Shown: positions 46,134 through 54,476, counted from the stretch's first letter. The stretch: DNA of 64,000 bases from DATAOG01 sp963798075 (GCA_963798075.1 CAWCRU010000008.1:62001-126000); one strand, 5' to 3'. Notes: generated by a model from the letters alone, not told the origin. Numbers and translations: made by a program.

Positions 46134-46963
46134 GGCGGGTGCGCGCGCTAATCACACCCAAGGGCCTGATCGGTCTGACGCTTGTAGTCCTGTTCGCGGC
46201 GATGGCGATCGCGGCACCGCTGCTGCTGCCGGCGGAGCTGAGCACGAAGATCGACGTGCTCGCCCGGCTCAAGCCGCCCTCGCCGGCACACCTGCTCGGC
46301 ACTGACCAGCTGGGCCGCGATCTGCTTTATCGCGTGCTGCTGGGCGCCCACACCTCGCTCGTCATCGCGATCTCGGCGGTGGCGCTCAGCATCGTGATCG
46401 GCCTGCCGGTGGGGGTGCTGGCGGGCTATTTCGGCGGCTGGACCGACCACGCGCTGATGCGGCTGGTGGATACGCTCCTGAGCTTCCCGGTGCTCCTTTT
46501 GGCACTGACCATCTCAGCGGTGCTCGGGCCGAGCCTGTCGAATACGATTCTCGCGATCGGGGTCGCCTTCGCGCCCTATCTCGCGCGCATCGTGCGCGGC
46601 GAGGCCCTCAAGGTGACGGCACTGCCCTACATCGAGGCGGCACGCTCGCAGGGCGCCTCGAACGGCCGGATCATCCGCCTCCACGTGCTGCCCAACATCA
46701 TGGCGCCGGTGATCGTGCAGGCGACGATCTCGGTCGCCTTCGCGATCCTGGCGGAGGCGGGGCTCTCCTTCCTCGGGCTCGGGACCCAGCCGCCGACGCC
46801 GTCCTGGGGGCTGATGATCCAGGCCTCGCGCGACTATCTCGACGTCGCCGCCTGGACCGCGATCGTGCCCGGGGTCGCGGTCGCGCTGACGGTCTTAGGG
46901 CTCAACATGCTGGGCGACGTGCTGCGCGACGCGCTCGACCCGACGGTGGTCAGGGAGCATTGA
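46130..46963 (+). CDS. Peptide ABC transporter permease (DppC/OppC-like)
   Basis: A 277-residue permease. It shows PSPAHLLGTDQLGRDLLYRVLLGA, a DppC/OppC hallmark, and the EAA loop YIEAARSQGASNGRIIRLHVLPN. GTG 46130 gives a 4-base overlap with the preceding stop; GTG 46139 is an alternative. It completes the importer with the two ATPases encoded divergently. Confidence 0.93.
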   Translation: MRRVRALITPKGLIGLTLVVLFAAMAIAAPLLLPAELSTKIDVLARLKPPSPAHLLGTDQLGRDLLYRVLLGAHTSLVIAISAVALSIVIGLPVGVLAGYFGGWTDHALMRLVDTLLSFPVLLLALTISAVLGPSLSNTILAIGVAFAPYLARIVRGEALKVTALPYIEAARSQGASNGRIIRLHVLPNIMAPVIVQATISVAFAILAEAGLSFLGLGTQPPTPSWGLMIQASRDYLDVAAWTAIVPGVAVALTVLGLNMLGDVLRDALDPTVVREH

Positions 46964-47030
46964 GCAGACGCGATCACTTAGCTAACGACATCAGAAAACT
47001 ATCTTAACATCCCAGGAAAGCTAGAAAGAA

Positions 47031-47366
47031 TCAGCCGGTAGGGTGGAAGATCTCGGCGGCGACGCCGGTCTCGTAGCCGACGCCCTCGGCGGTCAGGATC
47101 GGGGCGCCGGCGGCACCCGCGAGCAACAGGCCCTTGCGGACCAGCGCGTTCATCACGTTCGGGTTGCCGAAGCCGGTCGCATCACGCGCCCGCACCACCG
47201 CGCGCCCGACGTGGAAGTGGTCGCCGTGGGCGTGGGGCCAGGAGTGGATCAAAACCGTCCCGTCCGGGTCGGCCGGGTTGGCCAGCCCCTGATCCTTGGC
47301 CATCGCCTGCAGGATCGCCAGCGTCTTGAGCTGGAGCGGGTTGAGCTTCTTCGGGTTCGCGCGCAT
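47031..47366 (-). CDS. Hypothetical protein with His-rich segment
   Basis: A 111-residue protein I do not recognise. It begins MRANPKKLNPLQLKTLAILQ, has a His-rich stretch IHSWPHAHGDHFHVGRAVV (about residues 41-59) that could hold metal, then GNPNVMNALVRKGLLL, which reads like a winged-helix segment, and ends AAEIFHPTG. There is no signal peptide. Codon use matches the neighbours, supporting a real gene. An intrinsic terminator lies between it and the unit upstream. Confidence 0.6.
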   Translation of the reverse strand: MRANPKKLNPLQLKTLAILQAMAKDQGLANPADPDGTVLIHSWPHAHGDHFHVGRAVVRARDATGFGNPNVMNALVRKGLLLAGAAGAPILTAEGVGYETGVAAEIFHPTG

Positions 47367-47386
47367 CGGGCAGCCGGCCTCGGATC

Positions 47387-47420
47387 AGAAGAAAGCGCCG
47401 CTGCCCGAGGACAGCGGCGC
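47387..47420 (-). terminator. Intrinsic terminator, minus strand
   Basis: A 9-bp perfect stem (GCGCCGCTG/CAGCGGCGC) with an 8-base loop, followed on the minus strand by TTTCTTCT. It would end a transcript coming from the promoter at 47616. Confidence 0.75.
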
Positions 47421-47476
47421 CGAAAACGCACGGGGTGGATTACGCGGGTTTGATGATTTGGCGTGTTCCCGCGGCG

Positions 47477-47551
47477 TCAGCCGATCCCGGCGGACGTGAC
47501 CAAAGCCTCGCTCGCTGGTCCGACCAGACGCGCCACCTTGGCATGAGACAT
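47477..47551 (-). CDS. Candidate 24-residue small protein with ideal ribosome site
   Basis: ATG 47551 opens a 25-codon frame (MSHAKVARLVG to TSAGIG, then TGA). It is preceded by AAAGGAGGTGATCC (47553-47566), complementary over its full length to the 16S rRNA 3' end, with AGGAGG 7 bases from the ATG. A TTGACA-containing promoter lies upstream and an intrinsic terminator downstream, so this is a self-contained unit of about 190 bases. The peptide is basic at the N-terminus and mildly hydrophobic, with no run of a single amino acid that would suggest attenuation. No relative recognised. Confidence 0.5.
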   Translation of the reverse strand: MSHAKVARLVGPASEALVTSAGIG

Positions 47552-47587
47552 TGGATCACCTCCTTTCCGCTGTTGCACCTGTCAGCG

Positions 47588-47616
47588 GTCATGCCATTGC
47601 CGCGGCCGCCTGTCAA
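47588..47616 (-). promoter_or_regulatory. Candidate promoter for small-protein unit
   Basis: On the minus strand TTGACA (47616-47611), 17 bases, CATGAC (47593-47588). The -35 is a perfect consensus and the -10 weak. The implied start is about 30 bases before the ATG at 47551. Confidence 0.5.
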
Positions 47617-47646
47617 AGGCTTCTCGCGGCAATCGAGCCGGTGGCA

Positions 47647-48687
47647 TCATGAAGCCGCCGGCGGCGGTGGCGTGCCGTGCGAGGTCAGGCGCAAGAACAG
47701 CTCCTCGAGGTCGGCCTCGGTGGTGGCGAGATCGGTGATGGTGAGGCCGGCGCGGCGGACCGCGTCCAACAGCTCGCCGACCCGGGCGCGGCTCGGCCGG
47801 TAGTTGAGCACCAGCCGCCGCTCGCCGTCGAGCCGGGCGCCGAGCGCGGCCAGCTCGGCGGGCAGCGCGCCGAGCGGCTGGGCGACCACCACCGTCAGCT
47901 GCTTCTCGTCGAGACGCCCGATCAACGCCGCCTTGTCGTCGCAGGCGACGACCAGGCCCCGGTCGATGATCGCGATCCGGTCGCAGATCGCCTCGGCTTC
48001 CTCGAGGTAGTGGGTGGTCAGGACGACGGTGACGCCCTGGCGATTGAGCTCGCGCATGTAGCGCCAGAGGCTGCGCCTCAGCTCGACGTCGACGCCGGCG
48101 GTCGGCTCGTCGAGGACCACGACCGGCGGCTGGTGGACCAGCGCCTTGGCGACCAGGAGCCGCCGGCGCATGCCGCCGGACAGCGTGCGGGCATAGACGT
48201 TCGCCTGCTCGGCCAGGCCGACCGCGGCCAGGATCTCGTCGCTGCGGCGCTCGCGCTTGGGCACGCCGTAGAGCCCGGCCTGGATCTCGAGCGCCTCGCG
48301 CGGGGTGAAGAAGGCGTCGAGGTTGAGCTCCTGGGGCACGATCCCGATCGCGCGCCGGGCGCGGCGCGGATGGACCTCGATGTCGAAATCCCAGATCCGG
48401 GCGCTGCCCGAGGTCTTGATCGCGAGGCCGGCCAGGATGTTGATCAGGGTCGACTTGCCGGCGCCGTTGGGACCGAGCAGGCCGAAGATCGAGCCGCGCG
48501 GCACCGCCAGATCGATGCCCTTGAGCGCTTCCTTGGGTGGCGTCCGCTTCGCGCCGGCATAGATCTTGCGCAGGCGCGTCACTTCGATCGCGAGCGGCGG
48601 CGCGCCATAGCGCCTGGCGATCTCATCCAGGCGGCCGGGCGGCAGCACCGCTGCCCGCGGGTCGAGGTTGTCAGCGTCGTGATCCAT
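47647..48687 (-). CDS. ABC-2 type exporter ATPase (CcmA/NodI-like)
   Basis: A 346-residue ABC ATPase with Walker A (LGPNGAGKST), Q-loop IVPQELNLDAFFTP, signature LSGGMRRRLLVAKA, Walker B (VVVLDEPTAGVD) and H-loop (LTTHY). The stretch after residue 270 is the small C-terminal domain of drug or polysaccharide exporters, ending ATTEADLEELFLRLT. An N-terminal extension of about 35 residues is unusual. No ABC-2 permease is adjacent on either side. Confidence 0.88.
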   Translation of the reverse strand: MDHDADNLDPRAAVLPPGRLDEIARRYGAPPLAIEVTRLRKIYAGAKRTPPKEALKGIDLAVPRGSIFGLLGPNGAGKSTLINILAGLAIKTSGSARIWDFDIEVHPRRARRAIGIVPQELNLDAFFTPREALEIQAGLYGVPKRERRSDEILAAVGLAEQANVYARTLSGGMRRRLLVAKALVHQPPVVVLDEPTAGVDVELRRSLWRYMRELNRQGVTVVLTTHYLEEAEAICDRIAIIDRGLVVACDDKAALIGRLDEKQLTVVVAQPLGALPAELAALGARLDGERRLVLNYRPSRARVGELLDAVRRAGLTITDLATTEADLEELFLRLTSHGTPPPPAAS

Positions 48688-48879
48688 CCAGGGCCTTGCT
48701 CGTCATTGGCGGTGCTTGCGCGGCGGTGGCGGCGGCATCGCGGGGATCGTGGGCAGCGCCGACAGCGGCACCGCGCGATTGGATTTGAGGGTACGACGTT
48801 AACACTTTCTTAACCGCCATGGGGTAACCCTGAGGTGTCAGCGGAAGCTCGCGATAGAGCAAAGGTTGTGAAGCGCGCG

Positions 48880-49497
48880 ATGTCCCAAACCAAGCTCGAC
48901 CCCCGCCGGGCCGTTCGCAAACCGGCCGGCCCACCGGAGCCGCCGAACGCCGCCGGCCGCCGGCAGATGCTGCTCGCCGCTCTGCTGCTGGTGATCGGGG
49001 GCGTCTGGATCGGCGTTCCGTTGCGCGCGCTCCTGACCGGCGCGCGCCCGCCCTTGCGGGACCTCGGGATCGTCGGCATGGGCCTTCTGCTCGCGGCCGG
49101 CATCGGGCAGGCGCTCTGGGGCCTCAATCTGCTGGCACGTCGCAAGACCTTGATCATCGACCGCAACGCCGTGCACGTCTCGGTCCGCGGCCTCCTGGGC
49201 GTGCGCCGCTGGAGCGAGCCGCTCGCCAACTACCGGGGCCTGCGCCATCGCCGCGAGCGGATTCGCCACCGTTACGGCTTGCGGACCCTGCACCGGTTGC
49301 AGCTGGCGCATCCGGACCCGGCGAAGGAGATCGAGCTGATCCGGACCCAAAACGAACGCCAGATCGCAGCCGCCCGGCGGCAATGGGCGAAGTGGCTGGA
49401 CCTGCCGATCTGGTCCGCCGAGGGCGCCACGGCCGGGCGACCGGCCCAGGACCATGAAAAGAGGCCGGTCGAGGCGGAGGGCGTTCCGACCTTTTGA
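48880..49497 (+). CDS. Hypothetical membrane protein, two transmembrane segments
   Basis: A 205-residue protein with two membrane segments (about residues 32-52, MLLAALLLVIGGVW, and 66-88), then a basic cytoplasmic-looking domain containing LIIDRNAVHVSVRGLLG and WSEPLANYRGLRHRRERIR. That domain has the feel of a bacterial PH-like domain but I cannot assign it. GTG 48868 and GTG 48835 are alternative starts. It is divergent from the ABC ATPase gene. Confidence 0.65.
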   Translation: MSQTKLDPRRAVRKPAGPPEPPNAAGRRQMLLAALLLVIGGVWIGVPLRALLTGARPPLRDLGIVGMGLLLAAGIGQALWGLNLLARRKTLIIDRNAVHVSVRGLLGVRRWSEPLANYRGLRHRRERIRHRYGLRTLHRLQLAHPDPAKEIELIRTQNERQIAAARRQWAKWLDLPIWSAEGATAGRPAQDHEKRPVEAEGVPTF

Positions 49498-49808
49498 GCC
49501 AAGGCGGCGGCGCAGCGGCCGGCCGGTCGCAGCCTGCCACGAGGTTGCCGGCGACCAGGAGCGGGCCCGCCGCAGCCGACCAAGGCGACGCGCCTTGCGC
49601 CTCGTAGCACCGTCGGGCCGGTTTCGCTCCAAGTCGAGGAATCGACCGGGCTGCGGGGTTCCATGGGCCTTCTGCGCGCGTGCTCCGGTCACGCCGGAAG
49701 CGATCATGACGGCCGAGAGCGAGATGCGCGTCTGTGCGCGCACTCCGGTCGCGCCGGAAGCGATCTTGACGGCCGAGAGCGAGATGGGCTTCTCGGCGCG
49801 CGCTCCGA
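49498..49808 (+). other. Intergenic with 60-bp tandem repeat; no gene
   Basis: The stretch contains open frames on both strands but with repetitive, atypical content and no start signal. Its only clear structure is the tandem repeat at 49676. Confidence 0.45.
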
Positions 49809-49814
49809 TCACAC
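49676..49814 (+). repeat. 60-bp tandem repeat, 2.3 copies
   Basis: Copies at 49676-49735 and 49736-49795, and a partial third from 49796. Each carries CGCCGGAAGCGATC and GACGGCCGAGAGCGAGAT at the same spacing. The unit length is a multiple of three. The third copy runs into the last codons of the oxidoreductase gene on the minus strand. Confidence 0.85.
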
Positions 49815-50810
49815 CTCCTCCCAGCGGCCGCTTGCGCCCGAGCGATAGATCGCATCGAGGACGCGCATGTTCCTGACCGCGTCCTCGAGCGGGAACTCGA
49901 GCGGCGCCCCGGTCCGGATCGCGCGCGCGAAGGCATCGCCCTGGAGCGTGTACTGATTGACCACATCGAAGCTTTCCGGCTGCGCCGAGCCGCCACCCGG
50001 CTGGCTGCCGTCGTCGACGAAGATCCGGCACGGCCGGTCCGGGGGCGCATTGAACGGGATCTCGACCTCGATCCGCGCCTTGGTGCCAAAGATCAGCATC
50101 CGCTGATAGGGCACCAGCTGGGTCGAGCAGACGAACAGCGCCTGGCCGGCGGGGAACTCCAGCAGCACCGAAGCCAGGCGGTCGGTCCCGAAATCGGGAT
50201 CGTACTCGACCTGGCTGACCACGCGCCGCGGCTCCGCGCCGAACAGGAAGCGGGCGGTGACGGTGGGATAGCAGCCGATGTCGTAGAGACCGCCGCCGCC
50301 GATGCCGGCCTGATTGCGCACGTTATTCGGATCGAGGTTCATGTAGCTGAAGCTGCCCTGGACGACCCGTAGCTCGCCGACCCGGCCGCTGCGCACCAAC
50401 TCGCGCGCGCGCAGCCATTGCGGGTGGTGGCGGACCATGAAGGCCTCCTGGATCAGCACGCCCGCGCGGTCGCGCGCCTCGATCAGGCGCTCCGCCTCCT
50501 CGGCGGTCAGTGCTACCGGCTTCTCGCACAGCACGTGCTTGCCGGCGGCCGCCGCCTGGATCGAGACCGGCACGTGGAGGTGGTTGGGCAGCGGGTTGTA
50601 GACCGCCTCGATCTCCGGGTCCGCGAGCAGCTCGGCATAGGACCCGTAGGCCTTGGCGATGCCGAGTGCCCCGGCCGCGGTCTCGGCCCTCGCCCGATCG
50701 CGGGACGCGAGCGCGACGATCCGACAGAGCTCAGACTGCTGCATCGCCGGGAGCACCTTCTCGATCCCGATCTTGGCGGTGCTGATGACGCCGAAGCGCA
50801 CCGGTTCCAT
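49809..50810 (-). CDS. Gfo/Idh/MocA family oxidoreductase
   Basis: A 333-residue NAD(P)-dependent oxidoreductase. The Rossmann part starts VRFGVISTAKIGIEKVLPAM, then YNPLPNHLHVPVSIQAAAAGKHVLCEKPVALTAEE (about residues 70-105), where EKP is the family catalytic motif. The C-terminal alpha/beta domain includes GGGLYDIGCYPTVTAR. Similar sequences act on sugars or polyols; the substrate here is unknown. The stop lies at the edge of a 60-bp tandem repeat. Confidence 0.9.
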   Translation of the reverse strand: MEPVRFGVISTAKIGIEKVLPAMQQSELCRIVALASRDRARAETAAGALGIAKAYGSYAELLADPEIEAVYNPLPNHLHVPVSIQAAAAGKHVLCEKPVALTAEEAERLIEARDRAGVLIQEAFMVRHHPQWLRARELVRSGRVGELRVVQGSFSYMNLDPNNVRNQAGIGGGGLYDIGCYPTVTARFLFGAEPRRVVSQVEYDPDFGTDRLASVLLEFPAGQALFVCSTQLVPYQRMLIFGTKARIEVEIPFNAPPDRPCRIFVDDGSQPGGGSAQPESFDVVNQYTLQGDAFARAIRTGAPLEFPLEDAVRNMRVLDAIYRSGASGRWEEV

Positions 50811-51021
50811 GGCCCGTCCCCCTCCGTTGCTTGGTGATCGGCTCGCGCCTGCGCGGTTATAGCGCGGCCGCCGTGGGATACCACACCCGATCGGGCCGGG
50901 TGGTTGCTGCGCAAGCCCTGGCCTCGGGCTGCGCGGACGCCACGACCGGATCGGACGGGGTCTTATGCAGGGCTGGGCAGGGGGCCGCGCGCAGTCCCAC
51001 CGGATCTGCGGCGATGGCGAG

Positions 51022-51050
51022 TTGAATCCGGAAAAACATTAACGAAATAG
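51022..51050 (+). promoter_or_regulatory. Candidate promoter upstream of hsp20-lon
   Basis: TTGAAT (51022-51027) and AAATAG (51045-51050), 17 bases apart, in a short AT-rich patch. The TTGAA part is compatible with a heat-shock (RpoH) -35, but the -10 is not clearly of that type. Confidence 0.3.
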
Positions 51051-51123
51051 TAGGAGCGCTTCGCCCCGGCGCCGCCCGTCCGCGGGCTGGCATTAACCGT
51101 GGTCGAGCCTGCCCGGCGCGCGA

Positions 51124-51204
51124 ACGGCGCTTTCGACCAACCTGCGCTTTCGACCAACCGGCGCTTTCGACCAACCGGCGCTTTCGACCAACCGGCTCTT
51201 TCGA
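51124..51204 (+). repeat. 17-bp tandem repeats (iterons) before hsp20-lon
   Basis: Four 17-bp units of the type CCGGCGCTTTCGACCAA at 51124-51140, 51141-51157, 51158-51174 and 51175-51191, and a truncated fifth at 51192-51204. Units 3 and 4 are identical. They end 10 bases before the hsp20 start, so they lie in the promoter or 5' leader. Confidence 0.88.
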
Positions 51205-51214
51205 AGGGTCCCCG

Positions 51215-51619
51215 ATGCCATCACGTGCTCCTGGAGTGTGGATGTGGGCGGAGGCATGCGAGCTTTTGGAACGGGCGGAGCGCCTGCACCGTCAGTTCTT
51301 CCAGCCGCTTCCGGCCGAGGGCCGCCGTCCGAGCTGGGAGCCGCCGGTCGACATTTTGGAGACCGAGGCGGAGCTCTGGATTCTGGTGGCCTTGCCGGGA
51401 GTGGGTGCGGACCAGCTCCAGGTACTGGTCGACGGGTCGACGCTTGCGGTGGTCGGCGAGCGGCCGATGCCCGGGCGCGCGCGCGCCGGCGTCATCCGCC
51501 GGCTCGAGATCCCCTACGGTCAGTTCGAACGGCGGGTCGAGCTGCCGCCGGGGCGCTTCGAGATCAGGCACCGCGAACTGGTCGACGGCTGCCTGGTGCT
51601 CGGTCTGCGCAAGTTGTGA
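51215..51619 (+). CDS. Small heat shock protein (Hsp20/alpha-crystallin family)
   Basis: A 134-residue protein with an alpha-crystallin domain from about residue 43. It contains PPVDILETEAELWILVALPGV, DQLQVLVDGSTLAVVGERP and a final strand GCLVLGLRKL; the I-x-I/V-type tail is not obvious. Family members are ATP-independent holdases. It ends 10 bases before lon, with a likely shared transcript, so aggregate holding and proteolysis appear co-regulated. Confidence 0.88.
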   Translation: MPSRAPGVWMWAEACELLERAERLHRQFFQPLPAEGRRPSWEPPVDILETEAELWILVALPGVGADQLQVLVDGSTLAVVGERPMPGRARAGVIRRLEIPYGQFERRVELPPGRFEIRHRELVDGCLVLGLRKL

Positions 51620-51629
51620 GGATGGTCCA

Positions 51630-54083
51630 ATGACGACAGAGCAGCAGCCTCAGGACGTCCGCTCCGAGGAGCAACCGGTCGGCGCCGCGACCGGAAGGCC
51701 GGCCGCGAGCGCCCCGGGCGAGAGCGCCCCGGGGGAGGGCGCGACGTTGCCCAAGGACGCCATGATCATCCTGCCGGTGCGCAACGTGGTCCTTTATCCC
51801 GGTGTCATGCTGCCCTTGTCGCTCGGCCGGCCGGGCTCGATCGCCGCCGCCCAGGAGGCGGCCCGAAGCGAGCGGCCGCTCGGCGTGATCCTGCAGCGCC
51901 AGGCCGAGGTCGACGACCCCAGCGCCGACCAGCTCCATGCGGTCGGCACCCAGGCGCGGATCCTGCGCTACGTCACCGCGCCGGACGGCTCGCACCACAT
52001 CGTCTGCCAGGGCCTGCAGCGCTTTCGGGTGCGCGAGTTCCTCTCCGGCTACCCGTTCATGGCCGCCCGGGTCGAGCCCATCGAGGAGTTCGAGGTCGAG
52101 AACACCGAGCTGCAGGCGCGCCTGGTCTACCTCAAGCAGCAGTCGCTGGAGGCGCTGCAGCTGCTGCCGCAGGTGCCGCCCGAGCTGTTCAACGCGGTGC
52201 AGGCGGTGACCTCGCCCTCGGCCGGCGCCGATCTGGTCGCGAGCTTCATGGACCTGACGCCCGAGGAGAAGCAGACGATCCTCGAGATCCTCGACGTCCG
52301 CGCCCGGCTCGACAAGGTAATCGAGCTGCTCGGGCACCGGATCGAGGTCCTCAAGATCTCCCGTGACATTGGCCAGCAGACCCGGGACGCGGTCGAAGGC
52401 CGGCAGCGCGAATACATCCTGCGCGAGCAGCTGAAGGCGATCCAGAAGGAGCTCGGCGAGACCGAGGGCACCGGCGCCGAGATCGAGGAGCTGGCCAAGG
52501 CAATCGCCGAGGCCAAGATGCCCGAGGAGGTCGAGCAGCACGCCCGCAAGGAGCTCAAGCGCCTCGAGCGCATGCCCGAGGCGGCGGGCGAGTACTCGAT
52601 GATCCGCACCTACCTCGACTGGCTGATCGAGCTGCCCTGGTCGCAGCAGAGCAAGGGCGCGATCGACATCGCCGAGGCGCGCAGGATCCTGGACGAGGAC
52701 CACTTCGGCCTCGACAAGATCAAGCGGCGGATCCTGGAATATCTCGCGGTGCGCAAGCTCAACCCCAAGGGCAAGAGCCCGATCCTGTGCTTCGTCGGGC
52801 CGCCCGGCGTCGGCAAGACCTCGCTCGGCCAGAGCATCGCGCGCGCCACGCGCCGCAAGTTCGTGCGCGCGAGCCTTGGCGGCGTCCACGACGAGGCCGA
52901 GATCCGCGGCCACCGCCGGACCTACATCGGCGCGCTGCCGGGCAGCATCATCCAGGCGATCCGCAAGGCGGGCACGCGCAACCCGGTGTTCATGCTCGAC
53001 GAGATGGACAAGCTCGGGGCGAGCTTCCACGGCGATCCGAGCTCCGCGCTGCTCGAGGTGCTCGATCCCGAGCAGAACTCAACCTTCCGCGACAACTACC
53101 TGGCGGTGCCCTTCGACCTCAGCCAGGTGATGTTCATCGGCACCGCGAACGTTCTCGACAGCATTCCGGGGCCGCTGCGCGATCGCATGGAGGTGATCGA
53201 GCTGCCGAGCTACACCGAGGACGAGAAGGTCGAGATCGCCAGGCGCTACCTGGTCAGGCGCCAGCTCGAGGCGAACGGGCTGCAGCCGGACCAGGGCGAG
53301 CTCGGCGAGGCGACGCTCAGGGCGATCGTGCGCGACTACACCCGCGAGGCCGGGGTGCGCAATCTCGAGCGCCTGATCGGGGGCGTGCTGCGGCACGTCG
53401 CGGTCCGGATCGCCGAGGGCGCAGCCGACAAGGTCCGGGTCGAGCCGGACGATCTGCGCGCGATCCTCGGGCCCGAGCGGGTCGAGAGCGAGATCGCGAT
53501 GCGGACCAGCGTGCCCGGGGTCGCGACCGGGCTCGCCTGGACGCCGGTCGGCGGCGACATCCTGTTCGTCGAGGCGACCCGGATGGCCGGCCACGGCAAG
53601 CTGATCCTGACCGGGCAGCTGGGCGAGGTCATGAAAGAGAGCGCGCAGGCGGCGCTCAGCCTGATCAAGTCGCGCGCCCGCCAGCTCGGCATCGAGGAGA
53701 GTCTGTTCGAGAAGAGCGATATCCACGTCCACGTGCCCGCCGGCGCCGTGCCCAAGGATGGCCCGTCGGCCGGGGTCGCGATGTTCACGGCCCTGGTCTC
53801 GCTGCTGACCGAGCGGACCGTGCGTAACGACACCGCGATGACCGGTGAGATCAGCCTGCGCGGTCTGGTCCTGCCGGTCGGCGGCATCAAGGAGAAGGTG
53901 CTGGCGGCGCATCGGGCCGGGCTCACCCGGGTGCTGCTGCCGGCGCGCAACCGCAAGGACTTCGAGGACATTCCCGAGAGCGCCCGCACTCATCTCGAGT
54001 TCGTCTGGCTCGAGCGGGTCGACGACGCGATCGCGGCGGCGCTCGAGACGACGCCGGCGGCGGAGCCGGTGCCCGCCGAGTGA
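51630..54083 (+). CDS. lon: ATP-dependent protease Lon
   Basis: An 817-residue Lon. Order: N-terminal substrate domain (about 45-240, MIILPVRNVVLYPGVMLPL), coiled coil, AAA+ ATPase with Walker A GPPGVGKTS and Walker B FMLDEMDK, sensor region, then the serine protease domain with the catalytic PKDGPSAGVAMF (Ser) and GGIKEKVLAAHRAG (Lys). The first 40 residues are a Gly/Ala/Pro-rich leader not seen in E. coli Lon. A longer open frame upstream includes hsp20 out of frame; ATG 51630 is the true start. It degrades misfolded and regulatory proteins. Confidence 0.97.
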   Translation: MTTEQQPQDVRSEEQPVGAATGRPAASAPGESAPGEGATLPKDAMIILPVRNVVLYPGVMLPLSLGRPGSIAAAQEAARSERPLGVILQRQAEVDDPSADQLHAVGTQARILRYVTAPDGSHHIVCQGLQRFRVREFLSGYPFMAARVEPIEEFEVENTELQARLVYLKQQSLEALQLLPQVPPELFNAVQAVTSPSAGADLVASFMDLTPEEKQTILEILDVRARLDKVIELLGHRIEVLKISRDIGQQTRDAVEGRQREYILREQLKAIQKELGETEGTGAEIEELAKAIAEAKMPEEVEQHARKELKRLERMPEAAGEYSMIRTYLDWLIELPWSQQSKGAIDIAEARRILDEDHFGLDKIKRRILEYLAVRKLNPKGKSPILCFVGPPGVGKTSLGQSIARATRRKFVRASLGGVHDEAEIRGHRRTYIGALPGSIIQAIRKAGTRNPVFMLDEMDKLGASFHGDPSSALLEVLDPEQNSTFRDNYLAVPFDLSQVMFIGTANVLDSIPGPLRDRMEVIELPSYTEDEKVEIARRYLVRRQLEANGLQPDQGELGEATLRAIVRDYTREAGVRNLERLIGGVLRHVAVRIAEGAADKVRVEPDDLRAILGPERVESEIAMRTSVPGVATGLAWTPVGGDILFVEATRMAGHGKLILTGQLGEVMKESAQAALSLIKSRARQLGIEESLFEKSDIHVHVPAGAVPKDGPSAGVAMFTALVSLLTERTVRNDTAMTGEISLRGLVLPVGGIKEKVLAAHRAGLTRVLLPARNRKDFEDIPESARTHLEFVWLERVDDAIAAALETTPAAEPVPAE

Positions 54084-54198
54084 CCGCCGGCCGGAGCGGG
54101 CGCTGCGCTGATCCGGCGGCCGTTCCGACGGTCCGGTGCGGCGCGCGCGCAGCAGCCGGCCACAATCTCTGGCCGGGAGGTCGACCGCGCCACCTCGG

Positions 54199-54228
54199 TT
54201 GACATATCCATGGCATTTTATGCATATT
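54199..54228 (+). promoter_or_regulatory. Candidate strong promoter
   Basis: TTGACA (54199-54204), 18 bases, CATATT (54223-54228), in an AT-rich patch 30 bases before the small membrane-protein gene. The -35 is a perfect consensus. Confidence 0.6.
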
Positions 54229-54259
54229 GTCTCGAATGGGGCAGCCGAGAGGAAGAGGC

Positions 54260-54457
54260 ATGGCGCCGATCCGGGACATTCTCTGCGACGACCGCAGCGC
54301 CATCAGGCTGCGGCACGCCGCCATCGCATCGGTGCTGGCCGTGGCCGGCACCGGCGTCGGCATCTTTCTGATCTCGGTCGGCAGGCAGCTGTACGAGCAG
54401 ACCAGCCACCGGGTGATCTGGGCGCTCGCCGAGAGCGCGCGCATCCTGGGCGCCTGA
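54260..54457 (+). CDS. Small single-pass membrane protein, hypothetical
   Basis: A 65-residue protein starting at ATG 54260 (MAPIRDILCDDRSAIRLRH) with a GAGGAAGAGG ribosome site. One membrane segment (about residues 20-41, AAIASVLAVAGTGVGIFLIS) is followed by a short charged tail. It has a promoter-like sequence of its own and is followed 19 bases later by a secreted-protein gene. Function unknown. Confidence 0.6.
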   Translation: MAPIRDILCDDRSAIRLRHAAIASVLAVAGTGVGIFLISVGRQLYEQTSHRVIWALAESARILGA

Positions 54458-54476
54458 GCGACCGGCCCCCCGCATC

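Noticed and set aside
47553..47566. Plus-strand GGATCACCTCCTTT, identical to the 3' end of 16S rRNA
   Set aside because: No other 16S sequence precedes it. On the minus strand it is a full-length Shine-Dalgarno before an ATG, which explains the match.
51124..51204. Repeats considered as a CRISPR array or plasmid-type replication iterons
   Set aside because: Units are contiguous 17-mers without spacers, there are no cas or rep genes, and the context is a heat-shock promoter region.
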